Shown here: in pieces, positions 35,719-44,479 of the stretch
Numbering within the stretch: position 1 is the first letter of the stretch
How the letters are laid out: each line of letters starts with the position of its first letter
NCBI RefSeq assembly: GCF_017592475.1
Contig: NZ_JAGFNP010000009.1
Location: 184,025 to 248,024 of the forward strand
DNA from: Glycomyces niveus
GTDB taxonomy: Bacteria; Actinomycetota; Actinomycetes; Mycobacteriales; Micromonosporaceae
Direction: 5' to 3'
Length of the DNA: 64,000 bases
Notes under the pieces: model-generated
What the model saw: the letters and a program-made list of their open reading frames with translations, nothing else
Databases searched by the model: none
What the model was told of the DNA's origin: nothing
Position numbers and translations under genes: made by a program

Positions 35719-36735
35719 ATGAGCGCCGCCGCCGGACCCCGGCCCGTGAGCATCTTCGACGTCGCGAAGCGCGCGGGCGTGTCGCACCAGACCGTCTCGC
35801 GCGTCATCAACGACGCTCCGCAGGTCGCCGCGGCCACCCGGGCCAAAGTGAAGGACGCGATCGCCGAGCTGGGCTACCGGCCCAACCGCTCGGCCCGCGC
35901 CCTCGCCGGCGGCGCGCTCAAATCCGTCACCGTCCTCACCACCGACACGTCCCTGTACGGGACCGCGGAGACCCTGCGCGGCATCGAAGACGCCGCCAGG
36001 GCCGCCGGGTTCTCCGTGCTCGTCTCGGTGATGGACCCCGACCAGGCCTACAGCGAGGCCGACCTCCTCGGACGGCTCCCACATGACGGCGCCGCCGCCA
36101 TCGTCATCGCGCACGACGAGACCACCGTCCGCGCCATGCGCGCCCTCCACGAGCGCCAACCGGGCGCGACCGTCGCGACCTGCGGCGAGCACCAAGAGGA
36201 CCGGGACGCCGACTGGCTCATCTCGCTCGACGACCGCACCGTCGCCGCCCGCGCCACCCGCTACCTGCTCGACATGGGCCACCGCCAGGTCCACTACCTC
36301 GCGATCCCCGGCACGGCCGGCCGCCGCACCGGCTGGTCCGACGCGCTGGCCGCCGCCGGGATCACGGCCCCCGCGGCCGTGGAGTCCGGCTGGTCCGTCG
36401 CAGCGGCGGCCGAGGCCGCGACCGCGCTCGTCGCCGACCCGGCCGTCACCGCGATCCTCTGCGGCAACGACGACCTCGCGTTCGGGGTCCTCCACGCCGC
36501 GCACCGCGCGGGCCGCGCCGTCCCCGGCGACCTCAGCGTCATCGGCTTCGACGACTACCCGCTCGCCGCCTACCACGTCCCTCCGCTCACCACAGTGGAC
36601 CTCGACTTCCGCGGCGTCGGCCGCGGCGCCTTCGAACGGCTGCGCGCCATGCTCGAAGGCGGCCCCGATCCCCGCCCGTCCTGGCGGTCCCCCGAACTCA
36701 TCGTCCGCGAGACCTCAGGACCGCCTCGTCAATGA
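35719..36735 (+). CDS. LacI-family regulator within its target operon
   Basis: 338 aa. HTH VSIFDVAKRAGVSHQTVSRVIND (about 10-32), hinge and ligand domain with CGNDDLAFGVLHAAHRAGRAVPGDLSVIGFDDYPLA and the C-terminal LIVRETSGPPR. It lies in the middle of the operon it probably controls through the GTGAGCGCTAAC sites, giving autoregulation. Its stop overlaps a possible ATG of the next gene (36732), but the next gene more likely starts at 36756. Confidence 0.9.
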   Translation: MSAAAGPRPVSIFDVAKRAGVSHQTVSRVINDAPQVAAATRAKVKDAIAELGYRPNRSARALAGGALKSVTVLTTDTSLYGTAETLRGIEDAARAAGFSVLVSVMDPDQAYSEADLLGRLPHDGAAAIVIAHDETTVRAMRALHERQPGATVATCGEHQEDRDADWLISLDDRTVAARATRYLLDMGHRQVHYLAIPGTAGRRTGWSDALAAAGITAPAAVESGWSVAAAAEAATALVADPAVTAILCGNDDLAFGVLHAAHRAGRAVPGDLSVIGFDDYPLAAYHVPPLTTVDLDFRGVGRGAFERLRAMLEGGPDPRPSWRSPELIVRETSGPPRQ

Positions 36736-36755
36736 CGACCACCGAAAGGGCTGCA

Positions 36756-39305
36756 ATGCAACCACTCCTGCGCAGAGGCCTCGCGGCCGCGACCGCGGCC
36801 GGCCTCCTCACCGGCCTCGCCGCCGCGCCCGCGCAAGGCCAGGACGCCCCCGTCCTCACCGTCGACTTCGGACAGCTCACGGGCGCGCCCGACCACGGCG
36901 CGGTCGGCTCCCTCTACGGCATCTCCGAGAACGGCGTCCCCGGCGACAACCTCCTCGACCCCCTCCGCATGTCCTCCATGGCCCCCAAGCCCACCGGCGG
37001 CACCCAGCACCCCAACGGCGACGCGAACGACGTCCTCGAAGTCCTCGCCGAGCACGACGGCGGCGAGGCCTTCGTCAACCTCCAGGACTGGTACCCCGAC
37101 TGGCCCTACCAGAACGACGGCATCGACGCCTACCTCGCCGAAGTCGAGGCGATGGTCCCCGCCATGGAGGCCTCCCCGCACGCCGACCGACTCGTCTACG
37201 TGCCCTTCAACGAACCCAACTGGATCTGGTACAACCGCGGCTCCGACTACGAGGGCACCACCGCCCGCTTCTTCCACGACTGGGACGCCGCCTACGCGCT
37301 CCTGCGCGAGATCGCCCCCGACACCCCCATCGCCGGACCCAACGAGTCCCACTACGACGCCCGCTTCATGCGCGACTTCATGGAGCACACCGCCGCCGCG
37401 GGCACCGTGCCCGACGTGATCACCTGGCACGAGCTCTCCCCGGACTCCCTGCGCTACTACCAGCGCAACCACGACGACTACCGCGCCCTCGAAGCCGAAC
37501 TCGGCCTCGAACCGCGCCAGATCAACATCAACGAGTACGGCAACAACCGCGACTTCGGCGCGCCCGGCCAGATGGTGCAATGGGCCGCCATGTTCGAGGA
37601 CACCGACGCGCTCGCCGACATGGCCTACTGGACCGCCTCCGGCGGCCTCTCCGGCAACGCCCCGCAGACCAACGTCCCCAACGGCGGCTGGTGGTTCCTC
37701 AAGACCTACTCGCAGATGACCGGCGAGACCGCCCTGGTCACCCCGCCGCAGAACGACGTCGTCGACACCCTCCAGGGCGTCGCCACCTTCGACGGGGCCA
37801 AGGACCAGGCCCAGATCCTCCTCGGCGGCGGCTCCGGCGAGGCCACCGTCGACTTCACCGGTCTCACCCTGGGACGCAAGGTCACCGCCACCGTCCACGA
37901 GATCGCCTGGACCGGCAACGAGGGCTCCTCGCCCGCGCCGCGGGCCGTCGACCGGATCGCCCTGCGCCCCGACGCGAACGGCGCGGCGAGCATCGCACTC
38001 GAGGACCTCGACCCCATGTCCGCCTACTGGATCACCCTCACCCCGGGCACGGGCCGGGCCGAGCCCGTCGAGACGCCCTGGTCCGGCACCTGGGAGGCCG
38101 AGGACGCCGCGATCACCGGCGGCGCCGTCTACAACGAAGGCAGCGCCGCCAACTCGTGGGCCTTCCCCGCCTCCGGCGGCAAGAGCGTCGGCTCCCTGAA
38201 CCGGGCCGACAGCCGCGTCCAGTTCACCGTCGACGTCCCTGAAACCGGGACCTACGACCTCACCGTCACCTATGGGAACACCTTCGGCCGCAACCTCCCC
38301 GAAGGCGCCTCGCCGACCGAGCAGTTCCTCACCGTCAACGGCGGCGACGCCGCCACGGTCACGTACCCCTCGACCATGCAGTGGGGCTCGCGCGGCCAGG
38401 TCACGGTCCAAGTCGAACTCGAAGCGGGGGAGAACGCCATCGCCCTCGCCAAGTCCGACCCCGAGGCCGGGACCGCCTACGGCGAGGCCGGCATCGACAA
38501 GATCGACCTCACGCCGTCCGTAGTGGACACCTACACCTACCCGGCCGTGTTCGCCCGCACCGAAGGCGACGCCGAGCACCAGTACGGCCGCCGCGAAGGC
38601 GTCAAACTGAACGGGGACGAGCAGATCGTCTTCGACGTGTACGCCCCGGCCGACGGGTACTACGAGATCGCCGCCGACACCGAAGGCAAGGGCGAACTGC
38701 GCGTGCTCGGCCCCCACACCGAGGACATCGCCTTCGAACTGGAGGACGAGCAGACCCTCGCCCTCCACGAAGGGATCAACCGCATCGCGCTCAACGCGAA
38801 GCGCGGCACCCTCCACGTTCACGACCTCACCGTCACCGGCGACGGCGGCGACGAGGGCTTCACCCACATCGCGGCCGCCGACGCCGACCTCGCCGGCACC
38901 GCCGTCCTCACCGAGAACCGCTGGGCCACCGAAGGACAGGCGATCACCGGCGTGGGCGGCGGCGAAGGCAACACCGCCACGCTCACCGTCGAAGCCGACG
39001 AAGCCGGGCCGCACCTGCTGCTCGTCCACTACGCCAACGACGAGCGCAAGAGCGGCCACGCCTACAACACCGACATCATCTCCCGCTACGCCGAGTTCAC
39101 CGTGAACGGCGAAGCCGCCGCCACGGTGCCCATGCGCGCCACCTGGAGCTGGAACGACTTCTGGTCCTACCCGCTCATCGTCGACCTCGAACCCGGCACC
39201 AACACCATCGAGATCGGCAACCCCGGCCTGTTCACCGGCATCGGGGACCGCCAGGGCCGCACGGCCGACTTCGACCACTTCGAGATCGCGCCGCTCCACG
39301 GCTAG
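36756..39305 (+). CDS. Secreted clan GH-A-like glycoside hydrolase with carbohydrate-binding modules
   Basis: 849 aa. ATG 36756 follows GAAAGGG and gives a clean signal peptide (about 1-28, PAQG-QD). The catalytic region (about 30-350) looks like a GH-A barrel with acid/base E153 (VPFNEPNWIWYN) and nucleophile E260 (INEYGNNRD). Two CBM6/CBM35-like beta domains follow (about 445-590, beginning TWEAEDAAITGG, and about 690-849, with FTVNGEAAATVPM). I cannot place it in a numbered family; it resembles GH39/GH79-type and agarase-like enzymes only in outline. It probably releases the oligosaccharide that the operon's importer takes up. Confidence 0.72.
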   Translation: MQPLLRRGLAAATAAGLLTGLAAAPAQGQDAPVLTVDFGQLTGAPDHGAVGSLYGISENGVPGDNLLDPLRMSSMAPKPTGGTQHPNGDANDVLEVLAEHDGGEAFVNLQDWYPDWPYQNDGIDAYLAEVEAMVPAMEASPHADRLVYVPFNEPNWIWYNRGSDYEGTTARFFHDWDAAYALLREIAPDTPIAGPNESHYDARFMRDFMEHTAAAGTVPDVITWHELSPDSLRYYQRNHDDYRALEAELGLEPRQININEYGNNRDFGAPGQMVQWAAMFEDTDALADMAYWTASGGLSGNAPQTNVPNGGWWFLKTYSQMTGETALVTPPQNDVVDTLQGVATFDGAKDQAQILLGGGSGEATVDFTGLTLGRKVTATVHEIAWTGNEGSSPAPRAVDRIALRPDANGAASIALEDLDPMSAYWITLTPGTGRAEPVETPWSGTWEAEDAAITGGAVYNEGSAANSWAFPASGGKSVGSLNRADSRVQFTVDVPETGTYDLTVTYGNTFGRNLPEGASPTEQFLTVNGGDAATVTYPSTMQWGSRGQVTVQVELEAGENAIALAKSDPEAGTAYGEAGIDKIDLTPSVVDTYTYPAVFARTEGDAEHQYGRREGVKLNGDEQIVFDVYAPADGYYEIAADTEGKGELRVLGPHTEDIAFELEDEQTLALHEGINRIALNAKRGTLHVHDLTVTGDGGDEGFTHIAAADADLAGTAVLTENRWATEGQAITGVGGGEGNTATLTVEADEAGPHLLLVHYANDERKSGHAYNTDIISRYAEFTVNGEAAATVPMRATWSWNDFWSYPLIVDLEPGTNTIEIGNPGLFTGIGDRQGRTADFDHFEIAPLHG

Positions 39306-39315
39306 CCTTGCGCCA

Positions 39316-39347
39316 TGAGAGCCCGCCCCGGCCGGGGCGGGCTCTCA
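39316..39347 (+). terminator. Perfect 32-bp palindrome between operon genes
   Basis: TGAGAGCCCGCCCCGG and its exact reverse complement abut with no spacer. It lies 10 bp after the GH-A gene stop and 32 bp before the GH36 start, so it may partly terminate or stabilise the upstream mRNA. Confidence 0.7.
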
Positions 39348-39379
39348 CCACGACCGGAACCACCACCGAAAGGGAACCA

Positions 39380-41452
39380 ATGCCAGCGCCCGACACCCGC
39401 CTCTGGTCCATCGACACGCCGAACACGAGCTACGTCGTCGCCGTGGACGACCACGACCGGCTCCGCGGCCTCCACTGGGGACCGAGGCTGAGCGCCGAGC
39501 AGGCGCTGGCCCTCCTCGAGCTGCCGGAGTCCCCGTTCCGGCCCGTCATCGGCCGCGAGCCCCGCTACGACCTCAGCACCGGCTCGGCCTTCCAGTACGG
39601 CCACAACGGCCTCCAGGTGCGCTTCGCCGACGGCACCCGCGACCTCGAGCTCGCCTTCACCGAGGCGGTCGAAGCGGACGGCGACCTCGCCTTCGTCTTC
39701 ACCGACCGGCACTACCCGCTCGAAGTGCGCACCCGCTACCGCACCCACCCCGACTCCGACGTCATCGAACGCACCCTCGAACTGCGCAACAGCGGCACCG
39801 AGCCGATCGAGGTCGTCCGCGCCGACTCGGCCACCTGGGTCGTGCCCGGGCTCGACGAGCCGCGACTGAGCCAGCTCCACGGCGAGTGGGGCGCGGAAAC
39901 CCAGCTCACCCGCACCACGATCCCTTACGGCGAGACGGTGATCGGCTCCCGCCGCGGCATCACGGGCCACCAGTCGAACCCGTGGGTCGCCGTCGACGAC
40001 GGCACCGCCACCGAGACCGCGGGACCGGTCTGGTCCACCGCGCTGGCGTGGAGTGGCACCTGGCGCATCACCGTCGAGAAGGGACCCACCGGCAGCGTCA
40101 CCGTCTCCGCCGGCTTCGGCCACGACCCGATCGCGATCCGCCTCGACGGCGGCGCGACCCTCGAGACGCCGGTCGCGGCCGGCCTGCACACCGCGCACGG
40201 GTTCGCCGCGGCCGCGAGCGCCTGGCACGACTACGCGCTCGCGCACGTCCTGCCCCACCCCGGCGAGGTCCGCCCGGTGCTCTACAACTCCTGGGAGGCC
40301 ACGGAGTTCGACTTCACCGCCGAGGACCAGATGCGCCTGGCCGACCGCGCGGCGGCGATGGGCTGCGAGCTGTTCGTGATGGACGACGGCTGGTTCGGAG
40401 CCCGCGTCAACGACCGCGCCGGGCTCGGCGACTGGACCCCCAACCCCGACCGCTTCCCGGACGGCCTGGGCCCCTTGATCAAGCATGTGCACGGCCTGGG
40501 CATGCGCTTCGGGATCTGGGTCGAGCCCGAGATGGTGAACCCCGACTCGGACCTGTACCGCGCGCACCCCGACTGGGTGTACCACCAGCCGCACCGGCGC
40601 CGCAGCGAGGTGCGCCAGCAGCTGGTGCTCAACCTCGCCCGCCGCGACGTCGCCGACCACATCCACGCCCGCCTCGACGAGCTCTTGAGCGGCAACGAGA
40701 TCGACTTCGTCAAGTGGGACATGAACCGGCCCTTCACCGAGGCCGGGTGGCCCGGGGACGAGGACCCCGACCGCCTCTGGTTCGACCACACCCGCAACCT
40801 CTACGCGATCCTCGACCGGCTCCGCGCCGACCACCCGTCCTTGCGGATCGAGTCGTGCTCCTCGGGCGGCGGCCGGGTCGACTTCGGCATTTTGCGCCGC
40901 ACCGACCAGGTGTGGACCTCGGACAACACGGACGCGGTGGACCGGATCGCGATTCAGGACGGCTTCGCGCAGGTCTACCCTGCGCGCGTCATGGGCGCGT
41001 GGGTCACCGACTCGCCCAACCCCCTGACCCGCCGGGAGGTTCCGCTCGACTTCCGCTTCCATGTGGCGATGGCCGGGGTCCTCGCCGTCGGCGGCGATCT
41101 GCGGATCTGGAGCGACGAGGAGCAGGCCCGCGGCGCCGAGCTCGTGGCCGACTACAAGCGGGTCCGCCCCACGGTGCAGCTGGGCCGCCGCCGCCCGCTG
41201 CGGGCCGGGAACGTCACCGGCGTCCAATACGACCGGGGCGACACGACGGTGGTCCTGGCCTGGCGGAAGGCCCGCGACTTCGCCTACCCCGACCCGCTCC
41301 TCAAGCTCCACGTCGACCGGGACGCCCGGTACCGTGAAGTGCGGTCCGGCCGCGTCCACCACGGCGCGATCCTCGCGTCGCACGGTCTCGAGCTCGGGCT
41401 CGCCCCGGCGGACTACGCGTCGGCCATGATCGAACTCACCAGGGAACCCTGA
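39380..41452 (+). CDS. GH36 alpha-galactosidase (third of three)
   Basis: 690 aa, cytoplasmic, start after GAAAGGGAACCA. Nucleophile D447 (FVKWDMNRPF), acid/base D515 (QVWTSDNTDA), with MDDGWFGARVNDRAGLGDW and IWVEPEMVNPDSDLY as in the 17.4-kb GH36; the barrel is about 275-600. By family it hydrolyses terminal alpha-galactosides brought in by the operon's importer. Being in the same operon as a LacI regulator and a secreted hydrolase suggests a shared oligosaccharide substrate. Confidence 0.93.
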   Translation: MPAPDTRLWSIDTPNTSYVVAVDDHDRLRGLHWGPRLSAEQALALLELPESPFRPVIGREPRYDLSTGSAFQYGHNGLQVRFADGTRDLELAFTEAVEADGDLAFVFTDRHYPLEVRTRYRTHPDSDVIERTLELRNSGTEPIEVVRADSATWVVPGLDEPRLSQLHGEWGAETQLTRTTIPYGETVIGSRRGITGHQSNPWVAVDDGTATETAGPVWSTALAWSGTWRITVEKGPTGSVTVSAGFGHDPIAIRLDGGATLETPVAAGLHTAHGFAAAASAWHDYALAHVLPHPGEVRPVLYNSWEATEFDFTAEDQMRLADRAAAMGCELFVMDDGWFGARVNDRAGLGDWTPNPDRFPDGLGPLIKHVHGLGMRFGIWVEPEMVNPDSDLYRAHPDWVYHQPHRRRSEVRQQLVLNLARRDVADHIHARLDELLSGNEIDFVKWDMNRPFTEAGWPGDEDPDRLWFDHTRNLYAILDRLRADHPSLRIESCSSGGGRVDFGILRRTDQVWTSDNTDAVDRIAIQDGFAQVYPARVMGAWVTDSPNPLTRREVPLDFRFHVAMAGVLAVGGDLRIWSDEEQARGAELVADYKRVRPTVQLGRRRPLRAGNVTGVQYDRGDTTVVLAWRKARDFAYPDPLLKLHVDRDARYREVRSGRVHHGAILASHGLELGLAPADYASAMIELTREP

Positions 41453-41505
41453 CCCTCCCAGGGCTCCCGAGCACCACTACTTCAACCCAGTTAGGTACGC
41501 GCACA

Positions 41506-42258
41506 ATGGAATACCTTCACATCGAGCACGGCGGCCGCACCATCCGCGGGGTCCTGCACCTCCCGGAGGGCGCGGAGGCAGCCCCGGCGGTCGCGCTCTG
41601 CCACGGGTTCGGCGGCAACCGCGCCGAGTTCGGCTACTCGTTCGTGCGGCTCGCCGAGCGCCTAGCGGCGAACGGCACCGCCGCCTACCGGTTCGACTTC
41701 GCCGGCTGCGGCGACTCCGACGGCGACTTCGCCGACCTCACCGTCTCGGACCAGGTCGCGCAGGCGGTCGCGGTCCTCGACGGGCTGGCCGGCCACCCGG
41801 CGGTCGACGGGGAGCGGCTGTCGCTCATGGGGATGAGCCTCGGCGGGCTCACGGCGCAGCTCGCCGCCGCGCAGCGCCCCGTCGCATCGCTGGCGCTGTG
41901 GGCGCCGGCCGCCGGGGCTGTGGCCATGAGCGAGGAGGGCGCGAAGCGGCGCGCTGACGCGATCGCCGAGCGCGGCTACGACGACTTCGGCGGCCTGCCG
42001 GTCCTCCAGTCGTTCGTGGACGACGCCAAGGGGATCGACGCGTTCGCCGACGCCGCCGCCTACACCGGCCCGGTGCTCCTGGCCGTCGGCACGGAGGACT
42101 TCGTGCTCAAGGACGACCTCCTCGAGCGCTACCAGGACCTCTACGGCGACCGCCTCGACCTGCAGATCTTCGACGCGGTCGGCCACGGCTTCGAGACCGT
42201 GCCCGCGCGCGAGCGCCTGGTCGAGATCACCACGGCATTCCTGACCCGGACCGCCTGA
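41506..42258 (+). CDS. Cytoplasmic alpha/beta hydrolase (feruloyl/acetyl esterase-like)
   Basis: 250 aa. HGFGGNR oxyanion region, nucleophile S111 in GMSLGG, probable acid D198 (GTEDFVLKD) and H227 (VGHGFE) form the triad. No signal peptide. Size and the GFGGNRAEFGYSFVRLAERL motif resemble cinnamoyl/acyl esterases such as LJ0536 and Est1E. It is the last gene of the operon, so it may remove acyl decorations from imported oligosaccharides; that role is inferred. Confidence 0.78.
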   Translation: MEYLHIEHGGRTIRGVLHLPEGAEAAPAVALCHGFGGNRAEFGYSFVRLAERLAANGTAAYRFDFAGCGDSDGDFADLTVSDQVAQAVAVLDGLAGHPAVDGERLSLMGMSLGGLTAQLAAAQRPVASLALWAPAAGAVAMSEEGAKRRADAIAERGYDDFGGLPVLQSFVDDAKGIDAFADAAAYTGPVLLAVGTEDFVLKDDLLERYQDLYGDRLDLQIFDAVGHGFETVPARERLVEITTAFLTRTA

Positions 42259-42266
42259 ACCACCCG

Positions 42267-42306
42267 CTGAGGGCGGGCCGCACCGATGGGAGCGGTCCGC
42301 CCTCAG
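42267..42306 (+). terminator. Operon terminator
   Basis: 15-bp arms CTGAGGGCGGGCCGC/GCGGTCCGCCCTCAG with one G-U pair and a 10-nt loop, 8 bp after the esterase stop. Confidence 0.85.
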
Positions 42307-42349
42307 TCGTATCTCCCATCGAAATTCATCGAACTCGAAAAGTCGTGGA

Positions 42350-42386
42350 CAAACGATTGCGCAACGCGCCGGTTGTGTGCGATCCT
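42350..42386 (+). promoter_or_regulatory. Promoter with fucose LacI operator
   Basis: Core CAAACGATTG (42350-42359) runs into TTGCGC (42357-42362), then 18 bp ending TTGTGTGC and GATCCT (42381-42386). Core, TTGCGC and the TGTG-ATCCT stretch match the promoter at 6173-6208, about 36 kb away. Confidence 0.75.
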
Positions 42387-42441
42387 CGTGGTCACCCTCA
42401 CCGGGAAGGTTCACGGAACCGATCTTCACAAAGGAGTGAAA

Positions 42442-42504
42442 ATGCTGCCCACCCCCGCGGAACGCCGCCCCCCGGCGTCCGAGGCGAAAGCGACGGCCTC
42501 ATGA
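42442..42504 (+). CDS. 20-residue leader ORF coupled to the LplB permease
   Basis: ATG 42442 has the best Shine-Dalgarno of the region (AAAGGAGTGAAA). The product is MLPTPAERRPPASEAKATAS, rich in Pro/Ala with no membrane segment. Its stop TGA (42502-42504) overlaps the permease ATG (42501) in the ATGA arrangement, while the permease has no convincing Shine-Dalgarno of its own. It probably loads ribosomes for the permease by coupling; a peptide function is not indicated. Confidence 0.65.
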   Translation: MLPTPAERRPPASEAKATAS

Positions 42505-43454
42505 CCGCCGCGCTCGACAACCGCGCGGCCGCCGCCCTGCGCAAGCGCCGGCGCGGCGCACTCGGCCGGAGCCTGCGCCGCCACTGGCAGCTCTACGCGC
42601 TGCTCGTCCTGCCGGTCGCCTACTTCGTGATCTTCCAGTACATCCCCATGGCGAACAACGTGATCGCCTTCAAGGACTACAACGTGGTCCAGGGGATCTG
42701 GGGCTCGCCCTGGGCCGGGCTCGACCACTTCGAGCGGTTCTTCGCCAACCCGGTCGCCTTGGACCTGATCCGCAACACGCTCATGCTGAGCTTCTACGGG
42801 TTCCTGGCCGGGTTCCCGATCCCGATCATCCTGGCCTTGGCGCTCAACGAGGTCCGGGCGCGGTTCTTCAAGCGCACCGTCCAGATGGTCACCTACGCCC
42901 CGCACTTCATCTCGACGGTCATCGTCGTCTCGATGCTCATCCTGATCTTCTCGCCCCGCATCGGGTTCATGTCCGACTTCCTGGGCTTCTTCGGGATGAA
43001 CTCGAACCTGCTGGCCGACCCCGACGCGTTCCGCAGCGTCTACGTCTGGAGCGACGTGTGGCAGACCGCCGGGTACTCGGCGATCATCTACATGGCCGCG
43101 CTGGCGGGCATCGACCCGAGCCTGTACGAGGCCGCGCGACTCGACGGCGCGAGCCGCCTGCGGAAGATCTGGCACGTCGACCTGCCGGGCATCGCGCCCA
43201 CGGTCGTCGTGGTGATGGTCCTGAGCGTCGGCAACATCATGGCCGTGGGCTTCGAGAAGGCGTTCCTGCTGCAGAACCCGCTCAATCTCTCGACCTCCGA
43301 GATCATCGCGACCTACACGTACAAGATCGGCCTGCTCAGCGCCGACTTCAGCCTCGCGACGGCGGTGGGGCTCTTCAACTCCGTCATCAACCTCATCCTC
43401 CTGCTGGCCGTGAACACCGTCTCCAAACGCGTGACCGGCAACGGCCTGTGGTGA
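42501..43454 (+). CDS. Carbohydrate ABC transporter permease, LplB type (second importer)
   Basis: 317 aa, basic N-terminus (RKRRRGALGRSLRRHW) then six membrane helices with the EAA loop SLYEAARLDGASRLRKIWHVDLPGI. ATG 42501 is chosen because of the ATGA coupling with the leader ORF. It begins the importer/GH2 operon under the fucose-LacI operator, so its cargo is probably a fucosylated oligosaccharide. Confidence 0.9.
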   Translation: MTAALDNRAAAALRKRRRGALGRSLRRHWQLYALLVLPVAYFVIFQYIPMANNVIAFKDYNVVQGIWGSPWAGLDHFERFFANPVALDLIRNTLMLSFYGFLAGFPIPIILALALNEVRARFFKRTVQMVTYAPHFISTVIVVSMLILIFSPRIGFMSDFLGFFGMNSNLLADPDAFRSVYVWSDVWQTAGYSAIIYMAALAGIDPSLYEAARLDGASRLRKIWHVDLPGIAPTVVVVMVLSVGNIMAVGFEKAFLLQNPLNLSTSEIIATYTYKIGLLSADFSLATAVGLFNSVINLILLLAVNTVSKRVTGNGLW

Positions 43455-43468
43455 AGGGAGCCCCCGCA

Positions 43469-44422
43469 ATGACCACCGAGACCACCCTCCTGGCCCCGCC
43501 CGCCGAACCGGAGCCCGAGCGGCGCGACCCCAAGCGCCGCAGCAACCGCGTCCAGGACACCCGCGTCGACCGGGTCTTCATGGTCGGCGTCTACATTCTG
43601 TTGACCACGTTCCTGCTCATCGTCCTCGTGCCACTGGTGAACATCGTCGCCAGCTCGTTCTCGAGTCCCGCGGCGGTCTCGGGCGGCCGGGTGTTCCTGT
43701 GGCCCGTGGACTTCACCCTCATCGGCTACAAGGCGGTCCTCACCAGCGACGCGATCCTCACCGGGTTCGGCAATTCGCTGTTCTACGCGATCGTCGGCAC
43801 CCTCGTGAGCGTCGCGCTCACCGTGATGATCGCCTACCCGCTCTCGCGGTCGGAGCTGGTGGGGCGCAAGGTCCTCATCGGCGGGGTCCTGTTCACCATG
43901 CTGTTCTCCGGCGGCCTCATCCCGACCTACATGGTCGTGCGCGCCCTCGGACTGCTCGACACGCGCTGGGCGATCATCCTGCCCGCGGCGATCGGCGCCT
44001 GGCAGGTGCTCATCGCGATGACGTTCTTCCGCTCCTCGATCCCGGGCGAGCTGTACGAGGCCGCGCAGCTCGACGGCGCCTCGGACCTGCGGTTCCTGTG
44101 GTCGGTGGTGCTGCCGCTGTCGAAGCCGCTCCTGGCGGTCATCGCCCTCATGTACGGCATCGGCCAATGGAACTCGTACTTCTCCGCCCTCATCTACCTC
44201 CGCAGCGAAGAGCTCTACCCCCTCCAGCTCGTACTGCGGAACGTCCTCATCGTCAACAACACCGGCGGCACCAACCTCGCCGACCAGATGGCGGCGGAGC
44301 AGATGGCCGACCTCATGAAGTTCTCGCTCATCGTCGTCTCGACGGTGCCCGTCCTCCTCGTCTACCCGTTCGTGGCCCGGCACTTCACGAAGGGCGTGAT
44401 GCTCGGCTCAGTGAAGGGCTGA
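43469..44422 (+). CDS. Carbohydrate ABC transporter permease, LplC type (second importer)
   Basis: 317 aa with a charged 40-residue N-terminus, six membrane helices, EAA loop ELYEAAQLDGASDLRFLWSVVLPLSKP and the C-terminal RHFTKGVMLGSVKG. GAAGGGAGCCC precedes the ATG; it lies 14 bp from the LplB gene. Confidence 0.92.
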   Translation: MTTETTLLAPPAEPEPERRDPKRRSNRVQDTRVDRVFMVGVYILLTTFLLIVLVPLVNIVASSFSSPAAVSGGRVFLWPVDFTLIGYKAVLTSDAILTGFGNSLFYAIVGTLVSVALTVMIAYPLSRSELVGRKVLIGGVLFTMLFSGGLIPTYMVVRALGLLDTRWAIILPAAIGAWQVLIAMTFFRSSIPGELYEAAQLDGASDLRFLWSVVLPLSKPLLAVIALMYGIGQWNSYFSALIYLRSEELYPLQLVLRNVLIVNNTGGTNLADQMAAEQMADLMKFSLIVVSTVPVLLVYPFVARHFTKGVMLGSVKG

Positions 44423-44479
44423 ACTCGCGCCGCACGTCCCCTCAAACCGCCCAACTCCTCATCTGAAAGGCAGTCAACG

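Noticed and set aside
17361..41452. The three GH36 genes as products of recent duplication
   Set aside because: Catalytic flanks and overall length differ greatly, especially the 30.3-kb gene; they appear to be old, separate subfamily members.
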